NCBI GenBank assembly: GCA_003612585.1
Contig: RAZH01000001.1
Location: 124,001-188,000, forward strand
Reading direction: 5' to 3'
Source: a bacterium 1XD42-54
GTDB lineage: Bacteria > Bacillota > Clostridia > Lachnospirales > Lachnospiraceae
Length of the DNA stretch: 64,000 nt
Both the position numbers and the translations under genes were made by a program. Of this stretch, positions 16,891-25,913 are shown in pieces (within the stretch, counting starts at the first letter, position 1; each line of letters starts with the position of its first letter). Under the pieces are notes generated by a model. That model searched no databases. It was not told the origin of the DNA and worked only from the letters and a program-made list of their open reading frames with translations.

Positions 16891-18447
16891 ATGAGTATTT
16901 TAAATGTTGAAAACCTTTCTCACGGCTTTGGCGACAGAGCCATTTTTCATAATGTTTCCTTCCGCCTGCTCAAAGGCGAACACATTGGCCTGATCGGAGC
17001 AAACGGCGAAGGCAAATCTACATTCATGAATATCATCACCGGTAAACTGATGCCGGATGAAGGAAAGATTGAATGGGCCAAACATATCCGCGTCGGCTAT
17101 CTGGATCAGCATACTGTGCTCGAAAAAGGCATGACAATCCGCCAGGTTCTCACCTCCGCGTTTGATTTCCTGCTCGAAATGGAACAGAACATAAACGCAC
17201 TCTACGAAAAAATGGGGGAAGCAGACCCGGATACCTTACAAAATCTGATGGAAGAAGCCGGCACACTTCAGGATCTTCTGACCGTGCATGACTTTTATAT
17301 GATTGACGCCAAAGTAGAAGAAGTAGGCCGCGCACTCGGATTGTCTGAAATCGGACTGGACCGTGATGTCTCCGAGCTCTCCGGCGGACAGCGCACAAAA
17401 ACACTGCTCGGAAAACTGCTTCTGGAAAAACCGGACATCCTCCTTCTGGACGAGCCTACGAACTATCTTGACCAGGAACACATCGAATGGCTGAAACGTT
17501 ATCTGAATGATTACGAAAATGCTTTTATCCTGATTTCCCATGATATCCCGTTCCTGAACAGTGTCATCAATCTGATCTACCATATGGATCATCAGGAACT
17601 CAACCGCTACGTTGGGGATTATAACAAGTTCCAGGAAGTATATGCCATGAAACAGGCGCAGCTGGAGGCCGCGCACAACCGCCAGCAAAAGGAAATTGCG
17701 GACCTGAAGGATTTTGTTGCGCGCAACAAGGCCCGCGTCGCCACGCGAAACATGGCAATGGCCCGTCAGAAAAAGCTCGACAAAATGGATATCATCGAAC
17801 TTGCAGCTGAAAGACCAAAGCCGGAATTTCATTTTCTGGAAGCGCGCACGCCTGGCCGGTATCTTTTCCAGACGCGCGATCTCGTCATCGGATATGACGA
17901 ACCACTCTCCGCTCCTTTAAATCTGCAAATGGAGCGCGGCCAGAAAATCGTGCTTACCGGCTCCAACGGCATCGGAAAAACCACGCTGTTAAAAAGCCTC
18001 CTAGGTCTGACCGCCCCGCTCTCGGGCCTTGTTGAACAGGGCGATTACCTGGAAATCGGCTACTTCGAACAGGAAATGCCAAAGGACATCGCGACCACCT
18101 GTATCGAAGAAATCTGGCAGGAATTTCCTTCCTACACACAGTATCAGGTACGCTCGGCCCTTGCAAAATGCGGCCTGACAACGCAGCACATTGAAAGCCG
18201 TGTCAAGGTGCTTTCCGGAGGAGAGCAGGCGAAGGTACGTCTGTGCAAACTGATCAACCGGCCTTCGAACCTTTTAATCCTTGACGAGCCGACTAACCAT
18301 CTTGATGTCGACGCCAAGGCAGAACTGAAACGTGCACTGCTGGAATACAAAGGAAGTATTCTGATGGTCTGTCATGAACCCGAATTCTATGATGGACTTG
18401 CCACGGATGTCTGGGATGCCTCAAAATGGACCACCCGTGCTGTGTAA
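16891..18447 (+). CDS. ABC-F family ATPase (ribosome-associated type)
   Basis: This 518-residue soluble protein has two ABC modules. Module 1 has GANGEGKST and ELSGGQRTK with LLDEPTNYLD; module 2 has GSNGIGKTT and VLSGGEQAKV with LDEPTNHLD. The linker (about 240-310) is Lys/Arg/Gln-rich and helical. ABC-F proteins bind the ribosomal E site and act in translation or antibiotic protection. In-frame upstream ATGs exist, but the start at 16891 gives the usual MSILNVENL N-terminus and has a CGGAGA site. Housekeeping and resistance roles cannot be separated here. Confidence 0.9.
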   Translation: MSILNVENLSHGFGDRAIFHNVSFRLLKGEHIGLIGANGEGKSTFMNIITGKLMPDEGKIEWAKHIRVGYLDQHTVLEKGMTIRQVLTSAFDFLLEMEQNINALYEKMGEADPDTLQNLMEEAGTLQDLLTVHDFYMIDAKVEEVGRALGLSEIGLDRDVSELSGGQRTKTLLGKLLLEKPDILLLDEPTNYLDQEHIEWLKRYLNDYENAFILISHDIPFLNSVINLIYHMDHQELNRYVGDYNKFQEVYAMKQAQLEAAHNRQQKEIADLKDFVARNKARVATRNMAMARQKKLDKMDIIELAAERPKPEFHFLEARTPGRYLFQTRDLVIGYDEPLSAPLNLQMERGQKIVLTGSNGIGKTTLLKSLLGLTAPLSGLVEQGDYLEIGYFEQEMPKDIATTCIEEIWQEFPSYTQYQVRSALAKCGLTTQHIESRVKVLSGGEQAKVRLCKLINRPSNLLILDEPTNHLDVDAKAELKRALLEYKGSILMVCHEPEFYDGLATDVWDASKWTTRAV

Positions 18448-18495
18448 TTGCTGTGTTGTAACATCAAAACAATGTTTATTGCCGACTTCCGGCAC

Positions 18496-18532
18496 AAAAA
18501 ATGCCCGCCAGGTTCTTTCACCTGACGGGCAT
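18496..18532 (-). terminator. Terminator of the spoVAD-spoVAE unit
   Basis: ATGCCCGCCAGGT and ACCTGACGGGCAT (18501-18532) form a 13-nt stem with one mismatch. On the minus strand it is followed by TTTTTG. The plus-strand ABC-F gene converges on the same hairpin and may use it too, though no T-run follows on that side. Confidence 0.85.
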
Positions 18533-18554
18533 CTGAAATTTCTGCTTTTCCTCT

Positions 18555-18914
18555 TTATTCGTCTTTCATCTTCGGACTGAAAATCCAGCTTGCAAGATAT
18601 GAAAAAATCAAAGCAGCGCTGATTCCGATTGCTCCGGCTTTAAAGCCTCCCTGGAAAAGCCCCAGAAGACCGTTATCATCTACTGCCTCCTTTACGCCTT
18701 TCCACAGAGTATTTCCAAATCCAAGAAGCGGCACGGACGCACCGGCACCGGCAAAATCAAGGAACGGTTCATAAACTCCGACTGCGCCAAGCACTGCACC
18801 AAGGCAAACAAGGATTACCATCACACGTCCCGGCAGCAAGGTTGTCTTTTCCAATAAGATCTGAACCAGCGCACAAATCAAACCGCCGACCCAGAATGCA
18901 TTTACATAATCCAT
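18555..18914 (-). CDS. spoVAE: Stage V sporulation protein AE
   Basis: This 119-residue membrane protein has four hydrophobic segments. MDYVNAFWVGGLICALVQIL and GFGNTLWKGVKEAV are typical of SpoVAE (the SpoVAEb type). With SpoVAC and SpoVAD it forms the channel system that loads dipicolinic acid into the forespore and releases it at germination. It follows spoVAD by 87 nt, with GGAGG 9 nt before the ATG. Expression is expected from the forespore sigma G. Confidence 0.93.
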   Translation of the reverse strand: MDYVNAFWVGGLICALVQILLEKTTLLPGRVMVILVCLGAVLGAVGVYEPFLDFAGAGASVPLLGFGNTLWKGVKEAVDDNGLLGLFQGGFKAGAIGISAALIFSYLASWIFSPKMKDE

Positions 18915-19001
18915 CTTACATTTCCTCCAAACTTATAATTACAGATACTTCCGGAGAATCCGGCACGTATTTCTGCATCTGCCCCTCTCAAAGATACCGG
19001 C

Positions 19002-20018
19002 TCAGCAGTGCTCCAACACTACGCCGTGTGCAATTCCCGGAATTGTCTGCCCCTCATTGAAACTGACCTTTGAGAGCAGTGCGCCAGTCGGCACAAACAG
19101 TACCCGTTTCCAAATTCCCTTTCGGATTTTGGGCAGAATCATAGCTGCCAGGACAACCGCCGCGCAGCCGCAGCCGCTTCCGCCTGCATGTGTATCCTGC
19201 TTCTCACTGTCATAAACCTCAATTCCGCAGTCCATATGCTGCTGTGAGATATCAAATCCTCTTTCCTTCAGCAAATCAATTACGATTCTCTGGCCTACCG
19301 TTCCCAGATCGCCTGTTATGATTTTATCGTAATCTCCTGGCTGACGGTTAAAATCCATAAAGTTCTGATAGATCGTATCACTTGCCGCCGGCGCCATGCA
19401 CGCCCCCATATTCATGTTGTCCTTTACGCCCATATCGACAATCTTTCCGGGTGTCACGCCTGCAACCTTCACATGTCCGCCCTTGGGGGCAAGTACAAAG
19501 GCTCCGCTTCCGGTAACGGTCCAGGTAGCTGATAGGGGACGCTGATTCCCATACCCCTGGGGAAATCGGAACTCCTTTTCTGCACTCCCGAAATGGCTTG
19601 ACGTCAGAGCAGCCGCATAATCCGCATAGCCTGCAGCGACAGTCATTGCGGCAAGTGCCAGAGATTCCCCGCAGGTCGAACATGCGCCGTACAACCCAAA
19701 CAGCGGAATCTGTGCGTCTCCATTTCCAAATGAAGTGGCAATCAGCTGTGCGAGCAAATCCCCGCCAAACAGATAACGAACCTGCTGCGTCATAAGCTGC
19801 GCCTTCCCGATTGCCAGCTGCAAAGCCTCCTTTTGCAGAGTACTCTCAGCCTTTTCCCAGGTATCCTCGCCAAGCTGTGCATCTGGCGCCACCAGATCAA
19901 ACCATTCCCCTAAGGGACCTTCCCCCTCTTTCGGTCCTACTACCGAAGCACTGCTGATGATATGCGGGGCATTTTGAAATTCAATACTCTGTTGTCCGAT
20001 TGTTTGATCCACTGCCAT
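19002..20018 (-). CDS. spoVAD: Stage V sporulation protein AD
   Basis: This 338-residue thiolase-fold protein binds dipicolinic acid in the spore inner membrane. Family segments include LFGLYGACSTCGESLALAA, SSHFGSAEKEFRFP and HAGGSGCGCAAVV. The start at 20018 (MAVDQTIGQQSIEF) has AGGAGGG 5 nt upstream, so the 24-codon upstream extension is rejected. spoVAE follows, but spoVAC, which normally comes first, is not next to it. Confidence 0.94.
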   Translation of the reverse strand: MAVDQTIGQQSIEFQNAPHIISSASVVGPKEGEGPLGEWFDLVAPDAQLGEDTWEKAESTLQKEALQLAIGKAQLMTQQVRYLFGGDLLAQLIATSFGNGDAQIPLFGLYGACSTCGESLALAAMTVAAGYADYAAALTSSHFGSAEKEFRFPQGYGNQRPLSATWTVTGSGAFVLAPKGGHVKVAGVTPGKIVDMGVKDNMNMGACMAPAASDTIYQNFMDFNRQPGDYDKIITGDLGTVGQRIVIDLLKERGFDISQQHMDCGIEVYDSEKQDTHAGGSGCGCAAVVLAAMILPKIRKGIWKRVLFVPTGALLSKVSFNEGQTIPGIAHGVVLEHC

Positions 20019-20075
20019 AATTTCCCTCCTGCTACGTTTTCTGGCAATAGTATCCCCACTTTTTCTTCTTTTATA

Positions 20076-20123
20076 CAAAAACCACCGCAACCTGACGCTG
20101 CAAACGGTCAGCCTTACGGTGGT
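20076..20123 (-). terminator. Terminator after the acyltransferase gene
   Basis: ACCACCG...CGGTGGT encloses CTGAC...GTCAG (20081-20123). On the minus strand it is followed by TTTTTGTAT. It lies 14 nt after the acyltransferase stop and separates that unit from spoVAD. Confidence 0.8.
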
Positions 20124-20137
20124 CTGTCATTTTTGAT

Positions 20138-20857
20138 TTATTTTTCCGGACAAATTTCTGCGATCTTCGCCTCAATCCGCGCCTTTACGCATGCTGCCAG
20201 CTCTGTCGTCTTCATGTCCTGATACGCCTCGTACGGAATCGGTTCCAGGAAATGAACCTGTACCTTCTGTTTTTTAATCGAACCAGTATCAAACGCTTTA
20301 TACGAGTCAATCAGAGCAACCGGAACAACCGGACATTTTGCCTTCATCGCAGCCTTGAAACTTCCTCCCTTAAACTCCAACAGATGATTTCCTTCTCTGC
20401 TGCGGGTGCCCTCCGGAAAAATAATAAAATTCCGGCCCTTTTTGAGCTGCTCTGCCATTTCCAGAATCACCTTCATTCCCTGCCGTACGTCAGAACGGTC
20501 AATTTCCAACGCTCCAAGGCAGGCAAACACCTGTTTCAGAAAAGGAATCCCGGATAGCTCTTTTTTCGATACAATCGAAACCGGCCTTGTCATCAGCTGC
20601 AAAATAGCCAGTGCATCAAACATCCCCTGATGATTCGGACAGAGCAAAAATCCGTCCTCCCCGGGCAGATTTTCCATCCCATGACCATCAATCTCAACCC
20701 TGCCGCCCTTCACGGCCCGGTTATCAATCTGCTTGATCAGTGCAAAACGTTCTTCCAGTGTATACTGCTCCGGATGCGCGGAAACACGCAAAAGCCGAAA
20801 AATCCCATACGGCACATACCACAGGTTCATCAATACCATCCATATAATCCTTTTCAT
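20138..20857 (-). CDS. 1-acyl-sn-glycerol-3-phosphate acyltransferase (PlsC-like)
   Basis: This 239-residue membrane-associated enzyme makes phosphatidic acid from lysophosphatidic acid. It has the acyltransferase motif I LCPNHQGMFDAL (NHxxxxD), the glycerol-phosphate motif FPEGTRSREG and a hydrophobic N-terminus. It follows the HAD phosphatase by 18 nt and has AAGGAG upstream, so the two are cotranscribed. Confidence 0.93.
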   Translation of the reverse strand: MKRIIWMVLMNLWYVPYGIFRLLRVSAHPEQYTLEERFALIKQIDNRAVKGGRVEIDGHGMENLPGEDGFLLCPNHQGMFDALAILQLMTRPVSIVSKKELSGIPFLKQVFACLGALEIDRSDVRQGMKVILEMAEQLKKGRNFIIFPEGTRSREGNHLLEFKGGSFKAAMKAKCPVVPVALIDSYKAFDTGSIKKQKVQVHFLEPIPYEAYQDMKTTELAACVKARIEAKIAEICPEK

Positions 20858-20875
20858 CTGAACTCTTCTCCTTCA

Positions 20876-21517
20876 TTACAACTCAAATAATTTCAGAAGC
20901 CCGGAAAAACTGGGGATCACTTCTGCTGCACAATCTACTTTTCCATATCCGTAAGACGCATGGATAAACACAACTCCGGCCGCTTTCGCCGCATCACAGT
21001 CTCCCTGCGTATCTCCCACATAAACAGGCGCAAGAAAATGATTTCTCTGTACAAGCAGACTGATGTTTTCTCCCTTTTCCTTTTTCGTATTTCCATAGCA
21101 TTCCGTATCCATAATGTATGGCCCAAGCCCTGTCTTTTCTAAAAACAGCTCAATATACCCTGACTGACAGTTGCTCACAATACAGACAGGTAATCGCTCG
21201 GATAACGCCTGAATACAGGAAATAACACCGGGATAACAAATGGCACAAGTATCTTGTCTGAGCGCCTCATGCTCATATGCACAGCAACGCTCCATAAGCT
21301 CTGTCCGCTGTTGATCAGGAAGATCCGGAAACAACTCCTCTGCAATCACCTGCATCGTCTTTCCAAACAATTCCTTCAGCCGATCCGGCGTCACCACATA
21401 ATCAGAAAGACCGCTGTCAGAAACAGCCGCCTGCCAGGCACGCGCCACAATCGGAGTCGAATCCCACAAAGTTCCATCCACATCCAGGATCAGTGCATCC
21501 GTTTTTGCGTTAATCAT
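20876..21517 (-). CDS. HAD-family phosphatase (phosphoglycolate phosphatase-like)
   Basis: This 213-residue haloacid dehalogenase-fold hydrolase has motif I LDVDGTLWDST, motif II IVSNCQSG and motif III/IV YVGDTQGDCDAAKAAGV. The helical cap between motifs I and II resembles phosphoglycolate phosphatase and beta-phosphoglucomutase. The start at 21517 (MINAKTD) has AAAGGAG 5 nt upstream and is preferred over the longer in-frame start. The substrate is unknown; a small sugar or glycolate phosphate is likely. Confidence 0.85.
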   Translation of the reverse strand: MINAKTDALILDVDGTLWDSTPIVARAWQAAVSDSGLSDYVVTPDRLKELFGKTMQVIAEELFPDLPDQQRTELMERCCAYEHEALRQDTCAICYPGVISCIQALSERLPVCIVSNCQSGYIELFLEKTGLGPYIMDTECYGNTKKEKGENISLLVQRNHFLAPVYVGDTQGDCDAAKAAGVVFIHASYGYGKVDCAAEVIPSFSGLLKLFEL

Positions 21518-21542
21518 ACGTTCTCCTTTACACCAATGATAC

Positions 21543-21573
21543 AAAAAGGCCTCCCATCCTTTGATGAGAGACC
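21543..21573 (-). terminator. Terminator of the long SH3 lipoprotein gene
   Basis: On the minus strand GGTCTCTCATC pairs with GATGGGAGGCC through two G-U pairs around AAAG. TTTTT follows. It lies 27 nt after the stop codon at 21600. Confidence 0.8.
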
Positions 21574-21599
21574 CATCTGCTGTTTATTTGAGATTCCGA

Positions 21600-23129
21600 T
21601 CAGTGTCCGGACACCGATGTCGCATACAGATCTCCTGTAGGCGATGTGCCGGAATAATCCACCGTCGCCGTAATATAAAGTCCGCTGTACAGTCCGTTTG
21701 ACGTATTCAGAGAAGCATCCGTATAATTGATCGTATATGTATTCCCGTCATCGCCCTGAACCGTAATTGTGTTGGTCCCTGCTTCAACTACCGTACCGCT
21801 GATCGTTCCCGTACCGGATGTCTGACCGCCTCCGTTGCCATTTCCGCCGTTACCATCACCATTTCCGTTGCCATTTCCACCGCTGCTGCCTGGATCTGAA
21901 GCGCTGATATAGGCCTTGGAAATATACCCCGTCGAACCATTTACAGAAACTACAAACCAGTTGTCAGTCTCACCGATGACACTAACCTCAGTCCCGCCAT
22001 TCACAGTACTCACAACACCACTGCTCGTACCAGGCTGCACACGGAGATTTACATCCGTCGTCGTATAGTACGTATAACCGGCGCCATAATCCACGTAACT
22101 GTTCAACTCTGCGGTTATTTTGGTCGAATCAGAAACCTGACTGTCCGTCTGTGTCGTCTCCGATTGATCCGCCGGCGGATTATAAACAAGAAACGCTTTA
22201 TTAATATAACCGATATTGCCGTTTATATTTACCTTGAACCACTGGGAAGTCTCACCTACTACAGTTACCTTATCGCCCTTTTGCAGAGATCCGATTTTGT
22301 TTGCTTCCGTGCTCGGCTGCTGACGGATATTCACAAGTTCAGATGCATACAAATCCGTACCGGCGCCATACTCTGTCAGCGTCTTCAACTCGTTGTCCGC
22401 GCTGTTGCCGCTTTCTGACTGCGTCTGGCTTTCACTGTTTTTGTTTACCACTGTTCCCGGCAATGCACTGAACGTTCCGTTCCGAAGTACGGTGAAGCTT
22501 TCGACTGATTTCTGTACCGCATCCAGCAGAACTTTATTTGCCTCAAGCACGGTACCCGTAATCACGTATGCCTCATTCTTTCCCATAATACCGTAGGTAA
22601 CGGAATAAGCCCACATGCTCGTTGCATTGTACTTGACCACATATTCGTACGTATCAAGCGTAGCAGAACTGAGCTTTTCAAACTCTACGACCTCAAAAGC
22701 ATTTGCATCCGGATACTGTTTGGTAAGACTCTCCTTCAGCGCATTCTCTGAAGTTGCTACGGACAGCTTTTTCATCGCCGATGCATCCGCTGCATGAACG
22801 ATATTGATCATTGCCGCATTTCCGGAAGAAAACACACGCATCTCATCCACATCCTGCGTCACTTTCCAGGTACTGTCTGGCAGTGTAATACGGATGGTCT
22901 TATCCTGTGATGTGTATGCGACATTTGTCTTCATCTCCGTCTCTTTCTCGGTCTCTTTTTCAGTCGCTGGCTCTGGTACCTTCTCTGTCACCTTTTCCGA
23001 CTGCTTCTGCGTCTCAGTCTGCACAGGCGTTTCTTCCTGGCCGACCATACCACAGCCTGTAGAGAGGCCTCCTATCACCAGTGACACTGCCAGAGATAAT
23101 GCCGCAATCCTCACTCTTCTGTTCAACAT
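21600..23129 (-). CDS. Lipoprotein with two bacterial SH3 domains
   Basis: This 509-residue secreted lipoprotein has a signal with lipobox LSTGC (Cys26), then a Thr/Glu/Lys-rich stalk (about 32-66). A PsbP-like alpha/beta domain follows (about 70-215: TIRITLPDSTWKVT). Then come SH3b domain 1 (about 265-315, VNIRQQPSTEANKIGSLQKGD), SH3b domain 2 (about 355-405, VNLRVQPGTSSGVVSTVNGG) and a Gly/Asn-rich linker with a small C-terminal beta domain. SH3b domains bind peptidoglycan. A shorter relative lies at 29186. The exact role is unknown. Confidence 0.85.
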   Translation of the reverse strand: MLNRRVRIAALSLAVSLVIGGLSTGCGMVGQEETPVQTETQKQSEKVTEKVPEPATEKETEKETEMKTNVAYTSQDKTIRITLPDSTWKVTQDVDEMRVFSSGNAAMINIVHAADASAMKKLSVATSENALKESLTKQYPDANAFEVVEFEKLSSATLDTYEYVVKYNATSMWAYSVTYGIMGKNEAYVITGTVLEANKVLLDAVQKSVESFTVLRNGTFSALPGTVVNKNSESQTQSESGNSADNELKTLTEYGAGTDLYASELVNIRQQPSTEANKIGSLQKGDKVTVVGETSQWFKVNINGNIGYINKAFLVYNPPADQSETTQTDSQVSDSTKITAELNSYVDYGAGYTYYTTTDVNLRVQPGTSSGVVSTVNGGTEVSVIGETDNWFVVSVNGSTGYISKAYISASDPGSSGGNGNGNGDGNGGNGNGGGQTSGTGTISGTVVEAGTNTITVQGDDGNTYTINYTDASLNTSNGLYSGLYITATVDYSGTSPTGDLYATSVSGH

Positions 23130-23368
23130 GTCACACCCTCCATTTCATACTTGCTCCCACACCAAATACCTGCTGCCCGCCATCCGGTCTGGCAGATATT
23201 GCGTTTGTTCCTGCCCTCCCTTCCAGAACAGAAACACAAAAAACAGGTATTGCATCAATACCATATTTTCAATCATACCACGCATTTACGATTCCTGCAA
23301 GTCACACAATGATAATTCACATTTTAGATAAAGTAATGTCAAACTTTCGTAATACGTCAAATTTTTCT

Positions 23369-24787
23369 TTAAGCGATACCTCCAAGCTCCTGGTACAGAC
23401 GCTTTGCGTAGCTGTCTGTCATCCCGCAAACATAATCTGTTACCAGCATCAGACGCAGATACAGACGCTCTGCTTCGGATTTTCCACAAGCGCATGCGTG
23501 ATACGCCTGCTTGTAATTTTCAGAAATCAGAGACATAAACTTCTCCTCCACATCCCGCTGTGGCACCTGCGTATCATAGTACAGAGCAGCCGGAATAAAA
23601 TGATTCAGATGAAAATTCAAAACCGCATCTGCTGCAATCTCCAGCTTAAAAATCGGACTCGAAACAAACGCGTACCGATAGGCCACATCGCCCAGCCATT
23701 TCATAAGTCCCTTCGCGTGCGTAAATTCGAACAAATCATAGCGATACGTTCCCTCCATGATCGCCTGATAATGATTCAGAAAGCCATACGTTGCACACGC
23801 AATCAAAACTCCCTGAACGCGCACAAGGAAATTCTGAACAGCAAACTCCTCTTTATCTTGTATATGCCGTTTCTCTGCAGTTGTATACTTGTCCCGCAGA
23901 ATCTGCGCCGCATTAAAAAAGCTGAGCTCCTTTTCGGAAGCCTGCTGCTCATATTTTTCCAATTCCATCAAAAGCGCAGCATAGGATATGCAGCCTTTTT
24001 TAAATGCATCCTCAATATCAGCTGTCTTATACGCAATATCATCCGCCGCCTCCAGTATAAATGTCAGCGGATGGCGCTTACCTGTGGTCCCGCAGGCGCA
24101 GGAAATTTTTTCATAAAGCTCCTGCTCTGCAAAAAAATATCCCATTTTTTTATCCTTAATGTCACCACTGTGCGGATGAATGGCGGTCGAAGGCCCCGGA
24201 TATTTTACAATGGTATTGAGCAGCGCATACGTCAGATTCATCCCATTTTCATCGACCAGAAAATGCAGCTTAGACAGCAGACGCAGGGCCTGGGCATTTC
24301 CTTCAAAATTATAAAAATCTGCAAGCATCTGCTTCGACAAAAGTTTTGTCACCTGCTGCCCCTGAAAGGAAAGCTTCGGCAGATTCCACTTAAACCACTC
24401 TCGGATTGCAGACTCTCCGAAATGGCCAAACGGAGGATTCCCGATATCGTGAACCAGGCCTGCACACTGCAAAATATTGCAGACGTCCTCCTTCATATGC
24501 CAGTCAAACCTGTCATCACGGCCATTTTGCAGAATATCCTGACAAATATTCTGTCCCAGAGATTTCGCAATCGAAGATACCTCCAGCGAATGCGTGAGCC
24601 TTGTGCGGATAAAATCACTTTGGTCCAGCGGAAACACCTGTGTTTTATCCTGCAAACGCCGAAACGAGGCACTGACAATAATCCTGTGATAGTCTTTTTC
24701 AAATTCACTCCGCAAATCCCGTCCCCCTGACGAGCGCGACACAGTGGACCGCGCGCGCTGCGGACATAACAGTGTTTTCCAATCCAT
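23369..24787 (-). CDS. dgt: Deoxyguanosinetriphosphate triphosphohydrolase (dGTPase)
   Basis: This 472-residue HD enzyme cleaves dGTP or other dNTPs to the nucleoside and triphosphate. Its metal site is RLTHSLEVS (His66), then LVHDIGNPPFGHFGE (His113-Asp114) and a later Asp in ILEAADDIAYKTAD. The N-terminus contains SSGGRDLRSEFEKDYHRI, usual for Dgt. The start at 24787 has GGAGG upstream and is preferred over an extension of 14 residues. It lies 78 nt after the amidohydrolase gene on the same strand. Confidence 0.93.
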   Translation of the reverse strand: MDWKTLLCPQRARSTVSRSSGGRDLRSEFEKDYHRIIVSASFRRLQDKTQVFPLDQSDFIRTRLTHSLEVSSIAKSLGQNICQDILQNGRDDRFDWHMKEDVCNILQCAGLVHDIGNPPFGHFGESAIREWFKWNLPKLSFQGQQVTKLLSKQMLADFYNFEGNAQALRLLSKLHFLVDENGMNLTYALLNTIVKYPGPSTAIHPHSGDIKDKKMGYFFAEQELYEKISCACGTTGKRHPLTFILEAADDIAYKTADIEDAFKKGCISYAALLMELEKYEQQASEKELSFFNAAQILRDKYTTAEKRHIQDKEEFAVQNFLVRVQGVLIACATYGFLNHYQAIMEGTYRYDLFEFTHAKGLMKWLGDVAYRYAFVSSPIFKLEIAADAVLNFHLNHFIPAALYYDTQVPQRDVEEKFMSLISENYKQAYHACACGKSEAERLYLRLMLVTDYVCGMTDSYAKRLYQELGGIA

Positions 24788-24865
24788 TCTTTTGTTCCCT
24801 CCATGTATGCGCTGCCCCGCAAACCACACCTATTTCCCAATTCAGCGCAAAATCCCATTTTCTAA

Positions 24866-25738
24866 TTAACCTCTCCCGGAAAATCTCCGACGAATTTCAG
24901 CCTCAGCCTCCCGCAGTCTTCTGTCCAGCTCCCCGCCCGCTCCGAGCAGACGTTGAAACTCCCGGTATTCATCCCCCAATCCTCCACCGTGCAGAACCCT
25001 ATATGCACCGGCGTCACTTCCAAGCGCAATCCGGGCGCCAAGCGCATACCCGCGCCGGATATTTTCTCCCTGCTGCTCTTTCAAGCGCCCCAGCGAAGCA
25101 TCTTCAAATCTTCCACTGCCAATCAGGTTCGTGATCGTCACATAGGTCGGCACCCACACCGCCTGACTTTGAGCCAGCGCCTGCAGGCAATCGTCATCCA
25201 TGAAGTTCCCGTGCTCTACCGAATCCACACCTGCTTCCACTGCGTCAAGAACAGCTCTGGCACCGTTCACATGTGCCATCACTGCAAATCCTTCCTCATG
25301 TGCGATATGAATCATCTCACGAATTTCTTCCCGGCAAAGCGGCTCCTCTGTCAGCTCCCCTTCCCTGTCAAAATCCATGATTCCGGAAAACATTACTTTG
25401 ATAAAGTTCGCACCCTCCAGCGCTGCCTGCCTCACCAGCCTGGCATACGCTCTCATATCATCATACCCACGGCCCACAATTCTGCCATAATGACCGTTTT
25501 TATGAATGGCAAATACCGGTGATGCATATGTAATACCGTACTCCGGTGCAAGCTGCGCAGCCTTTTGGGAAACTCCCAGCACATCTCCGCCTTCTCTTAC
25601 AAACCGGATTCCAGCAGCCTGATACTGCTTCAGTTTTTCCCTGATATCCGCCTCCTGTACGCCATTTTGATGCAAAGCAACGGCTGCACGATAGTTTTTC
25701 CCATCCATAAAAAGGTGCGCATGGCACTCTCCAAACAC
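24866..25738 (-). CDS. Amidohydrolase-superfamily metal hydrolase
   Basis: This roughly 290-residue TIM-barrel hydrolase has the metal pair in ECHAHLFMDG, a likely carboxylate-Lys region (NFIKVMFSG), MAHVNGARAV, SVEHGNF and the catalytic Asp in ALGSDAGAYR. This resembles imidazolonepropionase/prolidase-type amidohydrolases. An AGGAGG site sits 1 nt before the ATG at 25744 but 7 nt before the in-frame GTG at 25738, so GTG is the better start; a TTG at 25792 has no site. The protein lacks the small N-terminal beta-sandwich of many relatives. The substrate is unknown. Confidence 0.8.
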   Translation of the reverse strand: MFGECHAHLFMDGKNYRAAVALHQNGVQEADIREKLKQYQAAGIRFVREGGDVLGVSQKAAQLAPEYGITYASPVFAIHKNGHYGRIVGRGYDDMRAYARLVRQAALEGANFIKVMFSGIMDFDREGELTEEPLCREEIREMIHIAHEEGFAVMAHVNGARAVLDAVEAGVDSVEHGNFMDDDCLQALAQSQAVWVPTYVTITNLIGSGRFEDASLGRLKEQQGENIRRGYALGARIALGSDAGAYRVLHGGGLGDEYREFQRLLGAGGELDRRLREAEAEIRRRFSGRG

Positions 25739-25834
25739 GATCATCCCTCCTGTACCAATATCATTTTCCCATGTTGCAACAGGCTTTTCCAAAACTGAAA
25801 AAGCATATTTTTTTGATTATATTACGAAAATCTC

Positions 25835-25889
25835 AAAAAAGCAAACAGTGAGGCTGCCACAAGCTTTGCACTGTGCGGCAGCCTCACTG
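25835..25889 (-). terminator. Terminator of the YtrA-type ABC operon
   Basis: CAGTGAGGCTGCC (25846-25858) and GGCAGCCTCACTG (25877-25889) form a perfect 13-bp stem. On the minus strand it is followed by TTTGCTTTTTTG. It lies 24 nt after the stop of the permease gene. Confidence 0.9.
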
Positions 25890-25913
25890 ATGAGAGCTTT
25901 CATAATTTTAATA

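Noticed and set aside
23081-24730. 549-codon plus-strand ORF opposite the dGTPase gene
   Set aside because: It is an antisense shadow of dgt with no ribosome site; the dGTPase frame has all catalytic motifs.
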